Of a stretch of DNA of 64,000 nucleotides, positions 34,301 to 48,225 are shown in pieces. The position numbers were made by a program, and so were the translations under genes. The stretch lies in NCBI GenBank assembly GCA_013368315.1, contig JAACJM010000111.1, positions 1 to 64,000 of the forward strand, read 5' to 3'. Position 1 is the first letter of the stretch, and the number at the start of each line of letters is the position of its first letter. The DNA comes from Tetrapyrgos nigripes (Eukaryota > Basidiomycota > Agaricomycetes > Agaricales > Campanellaceae). Under the pieces are notes generated by a model that saw nothing but the letters and a program-made list of their open reading frames with translations, made no database searches and was not told the DNA's origin.

Positions 34301-37300
34301 CGGTAAAATAGAATTATTTCCCTCCTCGAACTATTTGTTGGTCATTGCGAAAAGCGTTGCCAGACACGCTAGCAAAAGACGGTGAATCGTACAACGTTGT
34401 GCTGGCAGCTAAAGTCTTCATACTTACCTATTGTTCCCATCGCAAGTCAGCTCTGTGCTCAACGAAGATCAAGTGATTTTCCACTATGATGACGATTTAA
34501 CCATTCATCCGCGGGGATGCTTGTCAGCTATGACTTCCAGAATGTTTGAGAGGCGGAATAAACAGGATTTAAGGAAGATCTTTTTGTCCTAGTAAGGTTT
34601 TTTAGCCCTGTGGCGTTGTTCAGCCTACGGCATCCGCGGCAAGTGCGGTTAGAGGGCGCCAAGTCGATGGGATAGCTGTATAAACTAGCTTTATATATAT
34701 CATTTACAAGGTTGAGCATCCTTCATAAAGCTAGTCCGCCGGATAGTAGGCTGCAGAGGTTTGGCCTCGGAGTTACCAGTGGGAAGTTGAGCGATAGGTG
34801 GTACTGTCGTCATCATCTTCCGATCAATCCCCTAGTACCAGCTACCAGTACTCTCACCGCAAAGAACCACTCACGCTTTGATACACCGACGGCAAGGACA
34901 CACGGACGGCAAGTTCTGGACCACGAATCGATTGATGTACAGACGATATGTTTTTAAACATACTTATGTTGTACCTAGGTACGAGGACCTCCGCTTGACA
35001 TCGTCATGTGGAAGTCAGTTACGAGCAAGCAATAATTAGACAGATTGAAAGGCAAAAAATCAGGTCCAAGGGGAACTTTTCAACGCAGGAAATGAACTAT
35101 GAATTGGGTCTTCGAGGTATTGTATGTAGTCCACGTCGATCCAGTAATCTATAGATAGGAGTACGAGGGATTCGAGCTGCCAGTCTTTATTAACATTGTT
35201 GAATAGAGGTACGACGTTTCATGCGTATACAGTGGCACAGAGATTGAATGTGGCTCGACGGCAAGACGTACGACAGTCGGTGATAGGGAAATCCAAAAGG
35301 TAATAATCCGAGGCCGAGGCTCTGAGGGCCGTTAGGAGATGGTCAGCGTACTTGATAACGTATCAAGTTTGCGATATTGATACAGTGTAGTTATTGAGGT
35401 AAGTCCCAATAAAGTCATTCTCCGAGGATTACAACGTTTGACTCTGAGGGACGTCCGATACGTTGAATATTTTGGGTTTCGACATCGGTACTAACCATGC
35501 ACTTAAGCAACGTTCGCTAAGATAGCGATAACGCCGAACCAAAGTCCCTTCTACACGGAACTATGATGGTTGCCACGATGGTACTTATCATACGTATGAG
35601 TACTTGGCCTTCTAGAGATTCGGTTAATACGGAGAATCTTTGGGAGTGGGAGCAACATTCAACGACGCCGATGTAGATTCTCGGAATGATTGATAACGCC
35701 AATTCATCAAGACATAGTCGTCTCGTATGTTCCGACGTCCTCGTCGGCTTTTCAACTCAAGTTCAACCGGAGTGGTAGTCCCACCGGAACTCTCCACGAT
35801 ATCATATCAATGCATTAGTGATGCCAATTGCGGAGAACATGGACATCTGTGTGATCGGATTGCAAAGATGCGGGCTAGGCTTCAGCGGTGTGATGGACAG
35901 ATACTGTGACCAGATATAATAAGTATAGGACTATCCTTCAAAGGATTTACCGGCGACGGAAGGACTTCTAACTCCTAATGAACTTGATGGATATCGGTCT
36001 GGGCACGGTGGGGGTATTGGGATTAGGTGGCTGAGAGTGCCAGCTTGGCGCAGCGCTTTAAGGCAAGTTAGCTACTTTCCGAGTAATCTCCTATCCACAG
36101 CCTGAGATACTTATCAGGAAATTGTAAGTGATACTAATAATACTATGTACGAGAGAGCTTGAAATTGAGATCAGGTTGAAGCACCCACTAGAGTCAATAA
36201 GTGCTTGTAGTAGGTAGAACAGTCAGATCCGCCAAAGCTTATGCTGCAGCGACGGCGGACAGCGTACGGGCCCATCTTGACACCTTGTAAAACGTTTGTT
36301 GTGTCTATGAGCGGGCACTGCTGCAAGTAGCGCTGCCATTGGGTGAACCATTGAATACACTGTGGCAGATCAATTTAATTGTTTCGAAGCGAATGGGCTT
36401 ACCGGCGGTAACTTTGGAGAACACTGGACTCGTCAGGCTGAGAAGAGAAGGCATGGCCAATCCTGATCGAAGCCCAATCCCAACCGTTGGTATGTACATA
36501 TGTAGTTTCAAGTTATGATTGAATGTCTCCTATTGCCACGGGGTTGCCCCTGATGGCAGTTGGTAAGGGCTAGTTAGTGAAACGATGAGTGGCTGAAATT
36601 TGATAGCTAGTAAGTGGGAGGAGATTAACGACAGTTGAGACATACTTGAGCTATAACACTACTTAGCTTGATAGTCAATTACATGATAGCTGGGGAGCTA
36701 TGATCATTCCATGCTTAATCGCTCAGCCCTTGAGTTTCAGAAATCCACGAACATAGTGTAGTACAGGCGTAATCAGAGCTCCCAGGAACCTGTGTACGTG
36801 CCCCCGTCCCCCACCGTGCTACCGCGTCCTTGACTATCATGAACGAAGCCTCGGATAAGCCAATACCAACTCGACCGTGTTGCGACCGCGACGTCCGTGC
36901 ATAAGCTTTAGTACTTATTAATATTCATGTTCTCAAGACTAAGTATGATTGATAGTTCCACGTAAGTAATATACATACCTCGCTGATCAGCGTGAGTAAG
37001 CTCGAGTCTTGGAAATCAACCTCAGAAACATAGATAAGGCAAGTCAAAAGGTAATACTCCGTGTTTGCCTGGCTGACCTGAGGTTTTTAACCACGTTCAT
37101 ATATCATTGTGATCAATCATTGGTCAAGACTCAAATATCTTCTTGAGGGTCGACCCGACATTCCGAGTACATACATTTCAGATTCCCAGCGAGGGTCTTC
37201 GTCTTGGCATTTGAGCAATGAGCGAGGTCGTTGATTATTCAGGAGCAGACATACCTTTCTTTGATCGCCGTTTGATATCAGTTGAACGGGTTGAACTGTT

Positions 37301-39703
37301 ATAGGTGGCGAAGCCTACGGAAGAAGGGCAGGGCCGACTAAGCGAACGCTAGAATGTCCCGCTTGCTCGAGTATTTAGAGTATATATATATGTATGTATG
37401 TAGGGCGACGGCGTTCAGGATGGCCACGCGCTCACAGTTAGTTTTGCGGTAGGTGTAATCAGGTTCAGTATATTCAAAATTTCCGTTCGGCGAAAAAGAG
37501 AAAGAGCTTCGGTGAGGGGATAAGCCTAACCGCTCATGGGGAACTCGGATGAAATGGGGTTGTCAGCTTTGAAATCGATATTTGACAGTGGGTAAGTATT
37601 ATGGATTGATTATGGATGTGGATTGGTATGGATGTGGGATCAGTGGGAGAGCGAAAGTAATTTCCGAGTGAGAACAAAACTAAGGCGATTGTTCTAAAGC
37701 CACACATATACTTATCTAAAGCCACGCATATACTTACTAGTACGAGCACCACGATTTTCGGAATTGCCAGGTACTGAGAGCTGATTGACCAGCGAGCCCC
37801 GTTAGTACACCTAGTCTGGGGTACTAGCAGAACAGCTAGTGCGTTGAGGATCCTACTGTTCCCAAAATTGTCTTTGAACGTTCAAGACGGTGTATCTCAC
37901 GACTAAAAACGAATAAAAAAATAAAAAAATAAATAAAATAAATTTCCGGACGTGACAAAGAACTCACCGACATCCACGACCGTTGAGGCCTTGATACCTG
38001 AGACCTGGGAGACCATGGGCCACGGGCCACGAGCTACGGAGGCCAAGTCTTGACCGGCGGGCGACGACCCTTGTAGATAGAATCAATTAGCCACTGGCGT
38101 CGGTTCGGTTCCAGAACTTTTTTAGTTTTGCGACAGGTATGTACCTGACCAGCTTTGCACAACGTGCATTCTCTCAGGGAGGGAGGTGGCAACGATAGCA
38201 ACTAGCCTAGCTCACTGTAACACTGTGTACATATGTAGTCGATTCAGCTCCACGCGCTATCGTGTTATCCCTGAAGGAACAGTGATACATGGTGATACAT
38301 GGTGACATGGTGTTGGCATTACCGCTTGCTGCGGTTTGCGATTTGCTTCCGCCTTGAGTTTCGGCCTTGCCACATTTGTGACATGGACCAGTACCGTACT
38401 AAGGAGGATTGGAAGACCCGTCAGGCAGTAAAGAACTAGCCACCGGTCTGGAGGTTGGAGTTGAGTCCCAAGTCGTCCTCGACACTGTTCAGAATAAGAT
38501 AAAATTCAAGTTGAAAGAAAATACCGTACGCGTCGTGCCACTTGAAATGTGATACGCATATGGAAAAAATTCTCCTATGCTATGGGTAGATAGGTACGTG
38601 TACCTCGATGGGGCCTCGTATCGTATCGTATGAAAGTGGGAGGCTCCACTTGATTCGATTGGTCTTGAAATTTATTCATTCTTGAAAAATCCGTAAGGAA
38701 GCAGAACGTTCTCCTCTTGAACGATCAATATATAGGCAGTAAAATGATCAGTTTTCTGTACGTTTTTAGGATCCACGGATGATCGCTCTTTCGTTTGAAA
38801 CACGATACGGAGGCGTATGGAGGGGTGAATCGTGGTTGAAGGTCTGTACGCCGCTGTTCGTAGGATCTGAATGAGTGAGCAAGTGCCAAAACCGAGAGCG
38901 GATGTAAGAGGTAAGGCCGGTGGCTTTAGTGATCTTCGTGTTTCTAGGAATATTTCTTCGGTTTTTTCTTTTTGGGGTACCCCCGGACAAGGTGTATGCG
39001 TTCAACGAATGGTTCATGTCGTAAAAGCACAAGCGTTGCGCCACGCGTACGCGTCTCAAGGAGGGGTAAAATTTCCAGTACATAATTGGAAGGTAACATG
39101 CGCGCCTATTTCCAAACTAGTATACACCCTGAAACTATGTAGACAGCCACCCTGAGGGAGTGCAGATCAATAGGGACGGCGAGGTGGTCGTCGGTCGTCG
39201 GATACTTGCCAGAGCAGATCTTATCATAACGGAGCTGACGACAAGCGGGGTTAGACTAGAACCGTTGGGGATTTGGGGCCGCTGGGGTAAGTACGTAGAT
39301 GCACGTGCGGGAGTACCTCGGGGAAACGAGCAGGCTGTAGACGATGGACAGGGGCCATAGCCTACGGGAGATTGTCGGAACGAAAGCAAAAGAGTGGTAG
39401 GTGTCTGAAGGCACAGTCGGAGTTGGACTAACCAAGGATGAACGTTGGAGGATATGCTTCAGATGGACTGATACATGATGGATGCGCATTGCGACCGTTG
39501 CAGACGGACGGGCGCTATGTAGGTAGCCCCGTGGACTATGGATGCTCGGAACGACTCCGAAGGTGGCGAGGGACGGCGAGGCCGGATAATCCGGCGTGAC
39601 GGGTCACAGGGGTTTCACATGCGTTTTTCCACGTGCAGTCCGAGATCGATCGGGGGTGACCGCGGGGCCTCGGTGGGAAAGTAGAGCGGGGGGACCGGGT
39701 CGA
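28322..39703. other. 11.4-kb gene-poor region
   Basis: Apart from many short frames with no protein-like composition, I find no gene. At 28,931-28,940 an ATATATATAG box precedes a 47-codon open exon starting at 28,993 (MTFPPLCPGAFNVQ) that ends in a good donor (GTACGTGAG, 29,134). A convincing continuation was not found, so it may be an orphan first exon. The frames at 30,128-30,529 and 31,088-31,834 look like chance. Old degraded transposon sequence is likely here, but I cannot name a family. Confidence 0.4.
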
Positions 39704-39712
39704 TTTATAAAG
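39704..39712 (+). promoter_or_regulatory. TATA box of the Ecl1-like gene
   Basis: TTTATAAAG lies about 45 nt upstream of the ATG at 39,754. It is embedded in a GC-rich stretch that contrasts with the AT-richer desert further upstream, a good match to a fungal core promoter. Confidence 0.5.
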
Positions 39713-39753
39713 GCCCTGTCGGAAGCAAGGACTGACTGCATCCTTCCCCAATC

Positions 39754-40803
39754 ATGGACTTTGATACATGTTCGCAGTGGTGTCCTGTTTGTGACAGGCA
39801 AATCATTCCCAAACGCACTCAAGTCCCCGTTCCTCTTCCTCGCATCAAGCGTGGCGGCATCGTCGAGGGCACCGGCCGGGCTCCCCAGAAAATGCGCACC
39901 ATCATCGACCAGGGTCCCTATCCTCTCTACTGCTCAGACAAGTGCAGGCTCTCGGATCTCTCCCACCCCAACAGCGACGACGACTACCCCTATGTATATC
40001 CCATCTACTCAAAGTCTGACTCGTCGCCCTCAGACATCGACTCGGTTTCATCCGACTCGTCGTCCCCAGTCTCCGAGGAATCCTCTTTCTACCGCTTCCC
40101 AGAAGCCAAATTACTCGCAAACGAAAACCGCTCAAGGTCTTTCAATAATGCCACCGCTTCAAAGCGCTCCTCTTCCCATCTCCCTTCATCTCTACCCAAC
40201 GACACCGACGAGCTGTTGAACAAATTCTCCCTTTCCTTCTCTCGACGCTCAGAGTCCCGTGTCTCTCTCTACGGCTCTTCTCCTCCCCAACCTGCCATGC
40301 TTCAGGGCTCACCTCCCCGTCGCGAGCGCCCGCTCTTACCCGGCGCGGCAGCCGGCAAGCTGCTCGTTCCTGACGTGCTTGTTCGCGTCCCATCCTCCAC
40401 TTCTGTTTCCAGGCCAGCAAACTCCCGCAGGCCTAGCACTTCCAGTCTCGGAAGCAGCATCAGCAGCCGCAGTCGCACAGGCAGCACCAACAGCTTCAAG
40501 TCGCCTTTGAGTCGCTACACGCACGACTCGTTGGATGAGGAGGCCATTGAGGATGAAGATGACGCTAGTCCTACCTTTGATGTTTTCACTTCTATTGTCC
40601 ACCATCCCAGGAGACCCATGATGGAAGGTGTGTGCAACCTCCTTTATTCATCCAGCTGGCTTTCTGACTTTTATCTTTCATCAGCCCGTTCTTGGTCTTA
40701 TGATAACTCTACCATTAAAAAGCCATCCAATGCTCGAGATAGTCACCAGAGGCAGAGTTTCAACCCCGAGGGCAAGAGGCTGTTCCTGTTCCCCACGGAT
40801 TGA
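39754..40803 (+). CDS. Ecl1/2/3-type zinc-binding lifespan-regulator domain protein
   Basis: The N-terminus MDFDTCSQWCPVCDRQI, followed about 45 residues later by YPLYCSDKCRLSDLSH, is the cysteine pattern of the fungal ECL1/2/3 zinc-binding domain. Members extend chronological lifespan and affect stress and quiescence responses in fission yeast. The remaining 280 residues are disordered and rich in Ser, Pro and Arg, with many potential phosphorylation sites (RSESRVSLYGSSPP, RRPSTSSLGSSISS), then an acidic stretch (DEEAIEDEDD) before FDVFTSIVHHPRRPMMEG. A 57-nt GT-AG intron-like segment at 40,628-40,684 is a multiple of three with no stop, so both spliced (about 330 aa) and retained (349 aa) forms are open. 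The gene stands alone between two gene-poor regions. Family confidence is good; function here is inferred. Confidence 0.75.
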   Translation: MDFDTCSQWCPVCDRQIIPKRTQVPVPLPRIKRGGIVEGTGRAPQKMRTIIDQGPYPLYCSDKCRLSDLSHPNSDDDYPYVYPIYSKSDSSPSDIDSVSSDSSSPVSEESSFYRFPEAKLLANENRSRSFNNATASKRSSSHLPSSLPNDTDELLNKFSLSFSRRSESRVSLYGSSPPQPAMLQGSPPRRERPLLPGAAAGKLLVPDVLVRVPSSTSVSRPANSRRPSTSSLGSSISSRSRTGSTNSFKSPLSRYTHDSLDEEAIEDEDDASPTFDVFTSIVHHPRRPMMEGVCNLLYSSSWLSDFYLSSARSWSYDNSTIKKPSNARDSHQRQSFNPEGKRLFLFPTD

Positions 40804-43800
40804 TTCGCATCTCCGTTCTCCCCGCTGTCACTTTTCCTATCACAGCATTGCTTCGTCATTCTCGACATATGTATCATCAGCATCTGCATCATGGTCTCAC
40901 TTTGCATTGCATCCATCGCACCCACATACCATCATGGCCTCACATACCCCACATCCACCCATATCTCCTAATACCACCCACATCAACCCACCTAATACCT
41001 TCCGGTCTTTTCGGTCATCGGACTGCTGTTGTCCTTAATGGGTCTCTCTCACAGAATGAAACAAAAATCGTGTATATTGGTCTTTTCCTTTCCTGTACTA
41101 CTAATCGTTCTCTTTGGTCTGGGTTTCTCTCTCATACTCTTTACCCTTTTCTTCGGTTTGGTCCTTGTCGGAATGGACGCGACATAGTGACAGACTTTTG
41201 CCCCTTTTCCCTTCTTGTATATCGCATGTTGCATGGTTCTTTTTAACTTGTCGCTCACGACTATAATGACGTCCTTCCCCATCCATTAGGGATGAGGGTT
41301 GTATCATTCCCAGTCAAAATTGATTTTTTGACGGTTTTTTTCCTCCTCGGGTCTTCGCACGCATATATCATTATTCGTCTTCCTTCTTCTGCACGCTATC
41401 ATATCCTATCCTATCCTATCTTACGATGCCCTTCAACCACTTCCTAACTACGCTACCGCTCCCGTTCCTACTCTACGCTACCCTACGCCCTACCCTCAAT
41501 TACCTTACCTCACGCCCACCTTCCAGTATCCACGCTCTGACTGTTACCCTGCTTGTGTGCATATGTACATCATTTGTATGTACCATGACGATCTGGCTGC
41601 GTTGCAGGCTCCGTCCCTTACGTACTTACGCGACCTCGGAATAAAAACCGCTTAACAAACCAATATCGCTGGAAATTGAGAAATAAGGCAGGCTAAAAAG
41701 CTAAAAAAACGCCCCTTGCGAGACATGTGGTCCTTTGTGGTCGCAACGGCCTCCGCCTTGCCCTACACCAAGTAGTTTGCCGCAACGGGCCCTGACACCC
41801 AGTTACGATATACCATAGGGTGGCGCTAGGGATCATTGCTGCGTGTCTTACCCTAGGTCTGCATCCGCGTTGGCATTGGTCCAAGCGACTCGCTAGGAAG
41901 TTTGGAGGTATACAAATCCTTTCCATCCATCCAATTTCCAATTTCGTACCGATGGACCCAAATTAGCGCTGCGAGGACAACGGCGTCGGGACATGGATTA
42001 CACGCATACGGTATGTACGGTATCCTAAGGATAGACCAACCCAGGATAGATCCTATTGGCCCTTTGCATAATTCCTGGAACGAAGGCCGGACGCTGGATA
42101 CTGGATGGATAATCCACTGTGGATAGGTCCGCGGATCGAACTTTGGTTTGGGCCGGGAAGGCTTGCAATTGGATTTGGTTGGTGGCTTGAAACTTGGTAC
42201 TTACTAGTTTAGTTTGGAACTTGGACGGTATTGCGACTCGTTGGACACAAATGCGAAATACTTTTATTGGCAATTGTCCCGGATGTTACAATCATCAATG
42301 GATGTCGATGAGGAAGGAAGGATACTACATAGTATGTTTCTCTTTTCATTCTCGATCTCTCATTGGCCCTTGCAATTGGCCTGCCGCCGCCCTTGGCCCT
42401 AGGCCCTGAGGGTCTACTTTCCCCTCGGATTATCCGAATCGTTATCGTTGATTTTATCGCGCTTTTTTTCCTCTCTAGGAAGCCATATGCAAGTAAAGAT
42501 ATCGCATCGATGAGGCGGGGGGGACCGGTACGGTGCGCATGGGCATGTTAGTTGTCGGTATACTTATGGTATACCGAGAGAGAGAGAGATTTATACACGT
42601 ATGATCGTATGCTGTTTAGTGCCATCCGGTATGTCCTCCCCCTGACCTTGGTCATAGACCAGTGAGTGCGCCGTGCAGTGGAGGATAACAATAATATTGG
42701 ACCAACCAGTACGGCCGTGCACATGAAGATGAAGATGCTATGCCATTGGTGCGTGCTGATTCACTTAGGCCTGATTTACGTCGCTTTACTCATTGTCGTC
42801 GACCGTCGAGGTTGACTCGTGCAAGAAGCAGATGAGAAGAACTGGGGAAGGTTACTTTTATGTACATATCAATGTCAAAGTACATGAGCATACGCTTCAA
42901 ATAGCCTTGAGGAGCCTCGAGGCGTCAGGTTCATGAAGGTTTGTGAATTGGAATAATATCATACGACGACTTGAGCTGCATTCTTAAGAACCTCGAGGCG
43001 AAGCGAAGCTGCTACACGCCCCAACAAGGCTAAGTAGGTCTTCTTGAGGAGATGAAGATGACGCGCTACCCTTGGATTCGAAAAACGGGGATCTGAAATG
43101 ATACAACGATAAGTACGGGCAAGCAACGGACGAGGAACGTGTCCTAGGAACAATCCAACCTTCCAAGGCTCGCCACATGCAGCAGCATAGGAAAAACGGA
43201 AGTTTGGAAGTTCTTCTAGAGTACCAAGAAATGTACTCCTCAGAACCAACTTGAACTCCCATGTCGACGCCCCGTGTTGCTGTCTGAATTCGGACCGTAT
43301 CTCCTTATTTCGTTCCTAGTGTTCGAAGAATACTTATTATTACATTATTATCGAGAAGAAGTTGGATTTTGACAATCATGGGAGTTCCCTTGTTGTACTT
43401 GCACTGATAATGGACTAGCGGACCGGGAGCTTCGAGGAAGTGAACACTCTATAAATTCGCCGTACTATCTCACTCGGAGGAAACGCTAAACGCGTACGAA
43501 GGAGCGCGGAGATTGGGTCAAAATCCACTTCAGTTATTTGAGCGCAGCAGAAGTAACAGAAGTATTGAAGTAGGCTATGGGAAGGGAAGGCAAGAACAGT
43601 ATCGTTACGATTTCGACGGCCTGAAATCACGGATTACGGGTTGTAGAGCAAGCAGTACTTGGAAACATGACTACTAATTACTATCATTGTATTCATGAGT
43701 TCGCCGTCGACGTACATCGACATACTCGTCGACTCCAACTATTCACAAGCCTACAATGGGTTACTAGGACCAGGTTGAGAACTGACCGTCTACCGTAGGC

Positions 43801-44425
43801 CATCCTGGACCAGGGAAGGAGAAGGAGAGTAACTTGGAGTAAACTTAGGGCAGAGACTGCGATAGAGGGTGGGAATTAGGGACCTTTGAATTCTACTAGT
43901 GCCCAATGTCATGGAGACTTTGCAGGACCATCATGATGAGGAGAACATTTGGAGCTTTCAGGGTAAGAGTACCAGAACAGAACACCGTGGTTCAAGGGAC
44001 TAGTAGCTCAGCTCAATTGCATGCCTAGATCGTGAAGTATTGTTTGCTGTCCATTAGAATCTATGATGTAGGTGGCTCAGCAGGATCCGGGGAGTGCAAT
44101 AGCCGTATTTTGTCAAGTCGGAAGCTGTACGCTACTATGAGCGCTGGAATGTCGGCGCCGACGGTGACAATGTCGATGTATGGAGTACTTTGAACTTTGA
44201 ACCAGAAACATTTGAAAAATTAAATTGTATCCGAAACCTGAGGGCTGTCTGCGGACAACGGGCGGTGGCTCTGGTGAGGTGGACTGAATCTTCAAGTTGT
44301 CGAGACTGCCTTGACACACTGTCACCGTCCATAGATAGACACCAAATTTTGAGGAACGTACGGGGGTACAGTATAGCAATCTAGGGCTCAAAGGGCAATG
44401 ACGTTGACGAGGCACAGAGTACCTA

Positions 44426-44439
44426 TGACGTCGACGTCA
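44426..44439. promoter_or_regulatory. Perfect 14-bp palindrome with two overlapping CRE-like half sites
   Basis: TGACGTCGACGTCA is a perfect palindrome resembling an ATF/CREB site with a GACGTC extension. It lies in the gene-poor region with no gene assigned nearby, so it could be a regulator site or chance. Confidence 0.25.
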
Positions 44440-47400
44440 ATTTGTCAATGGTCCTCCGGAGAGCTCGAACTCATCTTTGCAATTAGTTCTATCATCTGCA
44501 CAAGCTAGGACAGTAAAGATGACGGTGTCTTTAAGAATGAGGGCACTGACACTAATCTATGCAGTGTGTCGGTCCTCCGTCTGTTCATTTCCCCAATACA
44601 AGAAGTGCTATAATATTTCAATCTGGGGTAGCCTGACTCGGGGGAATTTAAGGAAATGTGACAGGCGAGATGAAGTTTCTCAGAGCGCGGACCTACGCCG
44701 TACCGTCTCCTACGGTCCAATATCGGTGAAATTTTTGGATGTTCGGAGTCGGGAGTCGGGATACTTAACAGTACAATACTTAACTTGTGATTCTTGAATT
44801 TCAAAAAGTCGGTTGAACTCGGGACTTCCCACTAAAGCCGTAGCAAGGGAAAAGAAGCTCAATCGGGCTCAGTCAGTGTTCCCCGGCGGTATGGCCTGGA
44901 ATGGCTGAGTCCGTGTACGAATGGGCCTATGAATGACGACAGATGACGACCGTCGTTGTGATTATAGTCTGTTCCGCGGCGGACAGGAAGGACCCAGCGT
45001 GTGTGGCGCTTACCTGGCCGTACGGGACTCTATGAGACTACGGGACTTCGTGCTACACACGTTTAGGGACGGTCGTAATAACTCGGTCATTATAGCTGAC
45101 TTTCACCTATGTAGTATGTTGTCATTAGTGCCCACTGTAGAATGTTGGCAAGTGACGCTACTATGCTAATTACAATGACAGGCTCGACGGTAGCCACACC
45201 GACGTTGCATACCCGTACGTGGAGTGTTCGGCACCTGACTCGTTGGTCTACGTGCAGCTCCAGAATTTTGAGGATCAAATTGTAGGATCCTGAACGTTAA
45301 GATCTGGTGGTCCTCAGGTAGTGGATCTTGCGAGTTGTGCGCGATTCTAGCTACTAGACGCCCGAATTGACCGAGATGAAGGTCCCCCTGAAATTCTCCA
45401 ACTCTATTGGAAGATATGTGGATCTGTGAGACGTACCGGTGTCCATACTGTCTAGCTAGAAGATGTACTACTAGCATTTTTAGTCTTAACCGTCTTCCAA
45501 GATGCTTTAAGAGTACCACTGAGATCTTGTGGTAGTCCCTTTTTGGCATCTAGGTTTGTGTATAAACACGTTTTACCCCATCCCACCCCAAGTCCAACGG
45601 ATTTGCAGACGTGAACTGAACACGAACAAAGAGGCTTAGAAACCCGAACCTCACTGCTCAGCCGAGTCACGGCCGTCCCGCAATCATGTGATGGCGACGC
45701 ATGTACTGTTCGTTTCCCGTTTCCCGTTTCTTCCGCTACCACCCTCTTCGTCCTGGGGAATTGAATCGAGGAAATCAAGAGACAATCCATTGTTTCCTTT
45801 ACCGACCGAAGCTAACGCTAGCAAGGACAACATCGCTGCCGATGTCTCAAAGTCACTGAACACAATCGCAAAGAAGGACCCGAATACACAAGAAAGCCAC
45901 AAGTCCGAACTCGGCTCGCATTTTACGCATGGCATGCTCAGTCCAGACAAGACAAGACAATAACTAGAGTCATAGTCCTGCGCACGCAAACACTATAACG
46001 CAATTTGGACAATGCGTGTGTATACCCTGCTATACGGAAGCTACTCCCTTCTCTTTCGGTTCCTCTTCTAGGAATGGTCATACTCTGTTTTGCAAGCATA
46101 GGCGCTAGATATGCAATACAGCTCACGCCTCAGATCTGGTTTGATTAGCTTTGTCGTCTCGGCTTGCCTCAATATCTCTTCAAAGCTATTATCCTATCCG
46201 GTCTGGCACCTTGTGCCTTCATAGGTCAGGAGATGAACTTAAGATCCGTGGAAGCAAATAAATCGTGTGCGTGCCGTTGGAAGGAGTGATCGAGAGTCGA
46301 TTTGGATGTTGAGTTCTTTCCTGTTAGAACAGGTGCTTTCCCTTCTGTTGCTTCAAAAATTTCGTCATTGACATCGGCAGACTTGGTCAACTCCGATAGA
46401 GCATTCCTAGAGCCTTTTCCTTTCTCTGCTTGTGGACCTGTGACCCTTACCTCAAAGGGATCAATCACTGACCTTTCTGTCATGGTAGAAGATCTGCAGC
46501 TCTTTATGCGTCCTCTTCGGTTTCACAGGGGTTCTTGTATTTTTATTTTGCCTTGTAACTGCAGACCGAATCATGCAAACTGCCTCAATCAGTAAAGTGT
46601 CTACTGCTTAATTCCCTATCAAAAGCTTCCGTCTGTCGTCGCCACATCATCATACATTGACAATTCTCTGGGGTATGACATGATGATATCCTATGTCGTT
46701 CGTTCTCAGCTGGTTGCATAGATCCTCCATTCATTAGACTGTCTGCATCGTGACCGCCCCCTGGTATTAGCTTGTGGTGGCGCCGATTCGATTCCATGCA
46801 CGGTCAGTCCTTCATTATTGAGGTCATCATAGATATTTTTCAGGCGAAATGTGATTGGTCTATGGTGACAGCTTACTCTGAAATGTATGCGTGTTTTTGA
46901 GGTATCGGCTGGTACAGTCACCAGGACAGCCTGAATGATCTGCGTTTCCAAGAAAATCCTGGCTGAAACCTCTACATTTTTGGAAGTCTGCATACATGTC
47001 GGACTCCAACGATGCACAGTAAGCTGATATCGTATCTTCCAGATGGTCTCAGACAAGACTGTTCAGTGCCTTCAAAGATACAAAGGTTGGCTCTTCCTGA
47101 TGGTAATAGACGGCCGTTCTATGTTTGTAATTTGTTAGTCTGCAGCCGGCCCTCGTCCATATGAATCTCATTTCGTGAGTCACCTACAGCCTATACTGCC
47201 ACCCCCACTACTAGCACAACTAACGAATGTAGGCGTAGCGCTACTAGATTCATTTGGCTGGAGGGAATATTGTACAATACAGAGTAACACTAACTTAGTG
47301 AGAGACTTTCGACTTGCCTCCAAGGATCTCTCTACCTGCCAGGCTTATTTATCTTTCATTTGATTCTCCTAGTTGAGTTACTTCTTGAATGTTCTCTTGC

Positions 47401-48185
47401 TGTTGCCGCTGTTCTTGATGTGTTCGCGACTCTCCGGACGAATGCTCGTCTGGTATCACCTAGACAATATATCAACGGCAGTAGCTCGCTCTTCCAAACT
47501 CATGATTTCACTGGACATGGTCATAACTCATCCAGTTGTAAAAATCATTGAAGCATGATGTACTGGTTGTTCTTGAAACTGGAAACTACGAAATGGGTTT
47601 GACAAGTATCTACTCCGTCACCCGATTTTTTACACCTTGAGCCGTCGAGCTTCTGAAAGGCTTTGATCTCAGTTTGACTGTGGCACAGCATGAATGGTAT
47701 TCTAACGAGCCTCCATTCAAGCCAAGCTTATTGCTCCGCTCGAACACTGACACCCGCGTGGCTACCATAGCTGGTACAGTGGCTATTATAGGCTTCCAAT
47801 CAGCTTTGGGCGGTTACCCGGCGGTTACCCAGACTTCCAAAGGCTAAAAGTATGTGACTTCTTCTCAGGACAGCCAGCTTCTCTGATTTGTTGGAGTTCT
47901 GGTCCCGATGCATTTTGCTTTCCCTTCAGTGCGGTTTCACGCCTTCCCGCAATCCGTTGAAATACGTTTACGCATGTGTCTATTCTGTAAGCCCAATTCA
48001 TTCAGCTTTATCGGAACATTGACTATCAAATCAAATCAAGTCATCATTTCCATTCCTAAATGTTCCTAACAATCCCCATCGCGTCTTGCAACCCTGCAAT
48101 GAAGAGAAACATATTATTTCTACTGAATTTGCCGTTTTTTGAAAGGTCACTCCGGTGTGTGACTTGGCTTCAATCTCTATTCATC

Positions 48186-48225
48186 ATGTCCTCCTCGGAC
48201 GACGAAATTCCCATCAATCAGAAAA
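48186..48225 (+). other. Orphan first-exon-like segment
   Basis: ATG followed by MSSSDDEIPINQK and then a good donor (GTCAGT) looks like the start of a nuclear protein with an acidic Ser-rich leader. No downstream exon was found in the next 2 kb. It could be a relic of a duplicated gene or a real start with distant exons. Confidence 0.25.

Noticed and set aside
42959..43630. Possible F-box or leucine-rich protein on the minus strand
   Set aside because: Two short frames have plausible composition but no F-box or repeat pattern and no in-frame junction.
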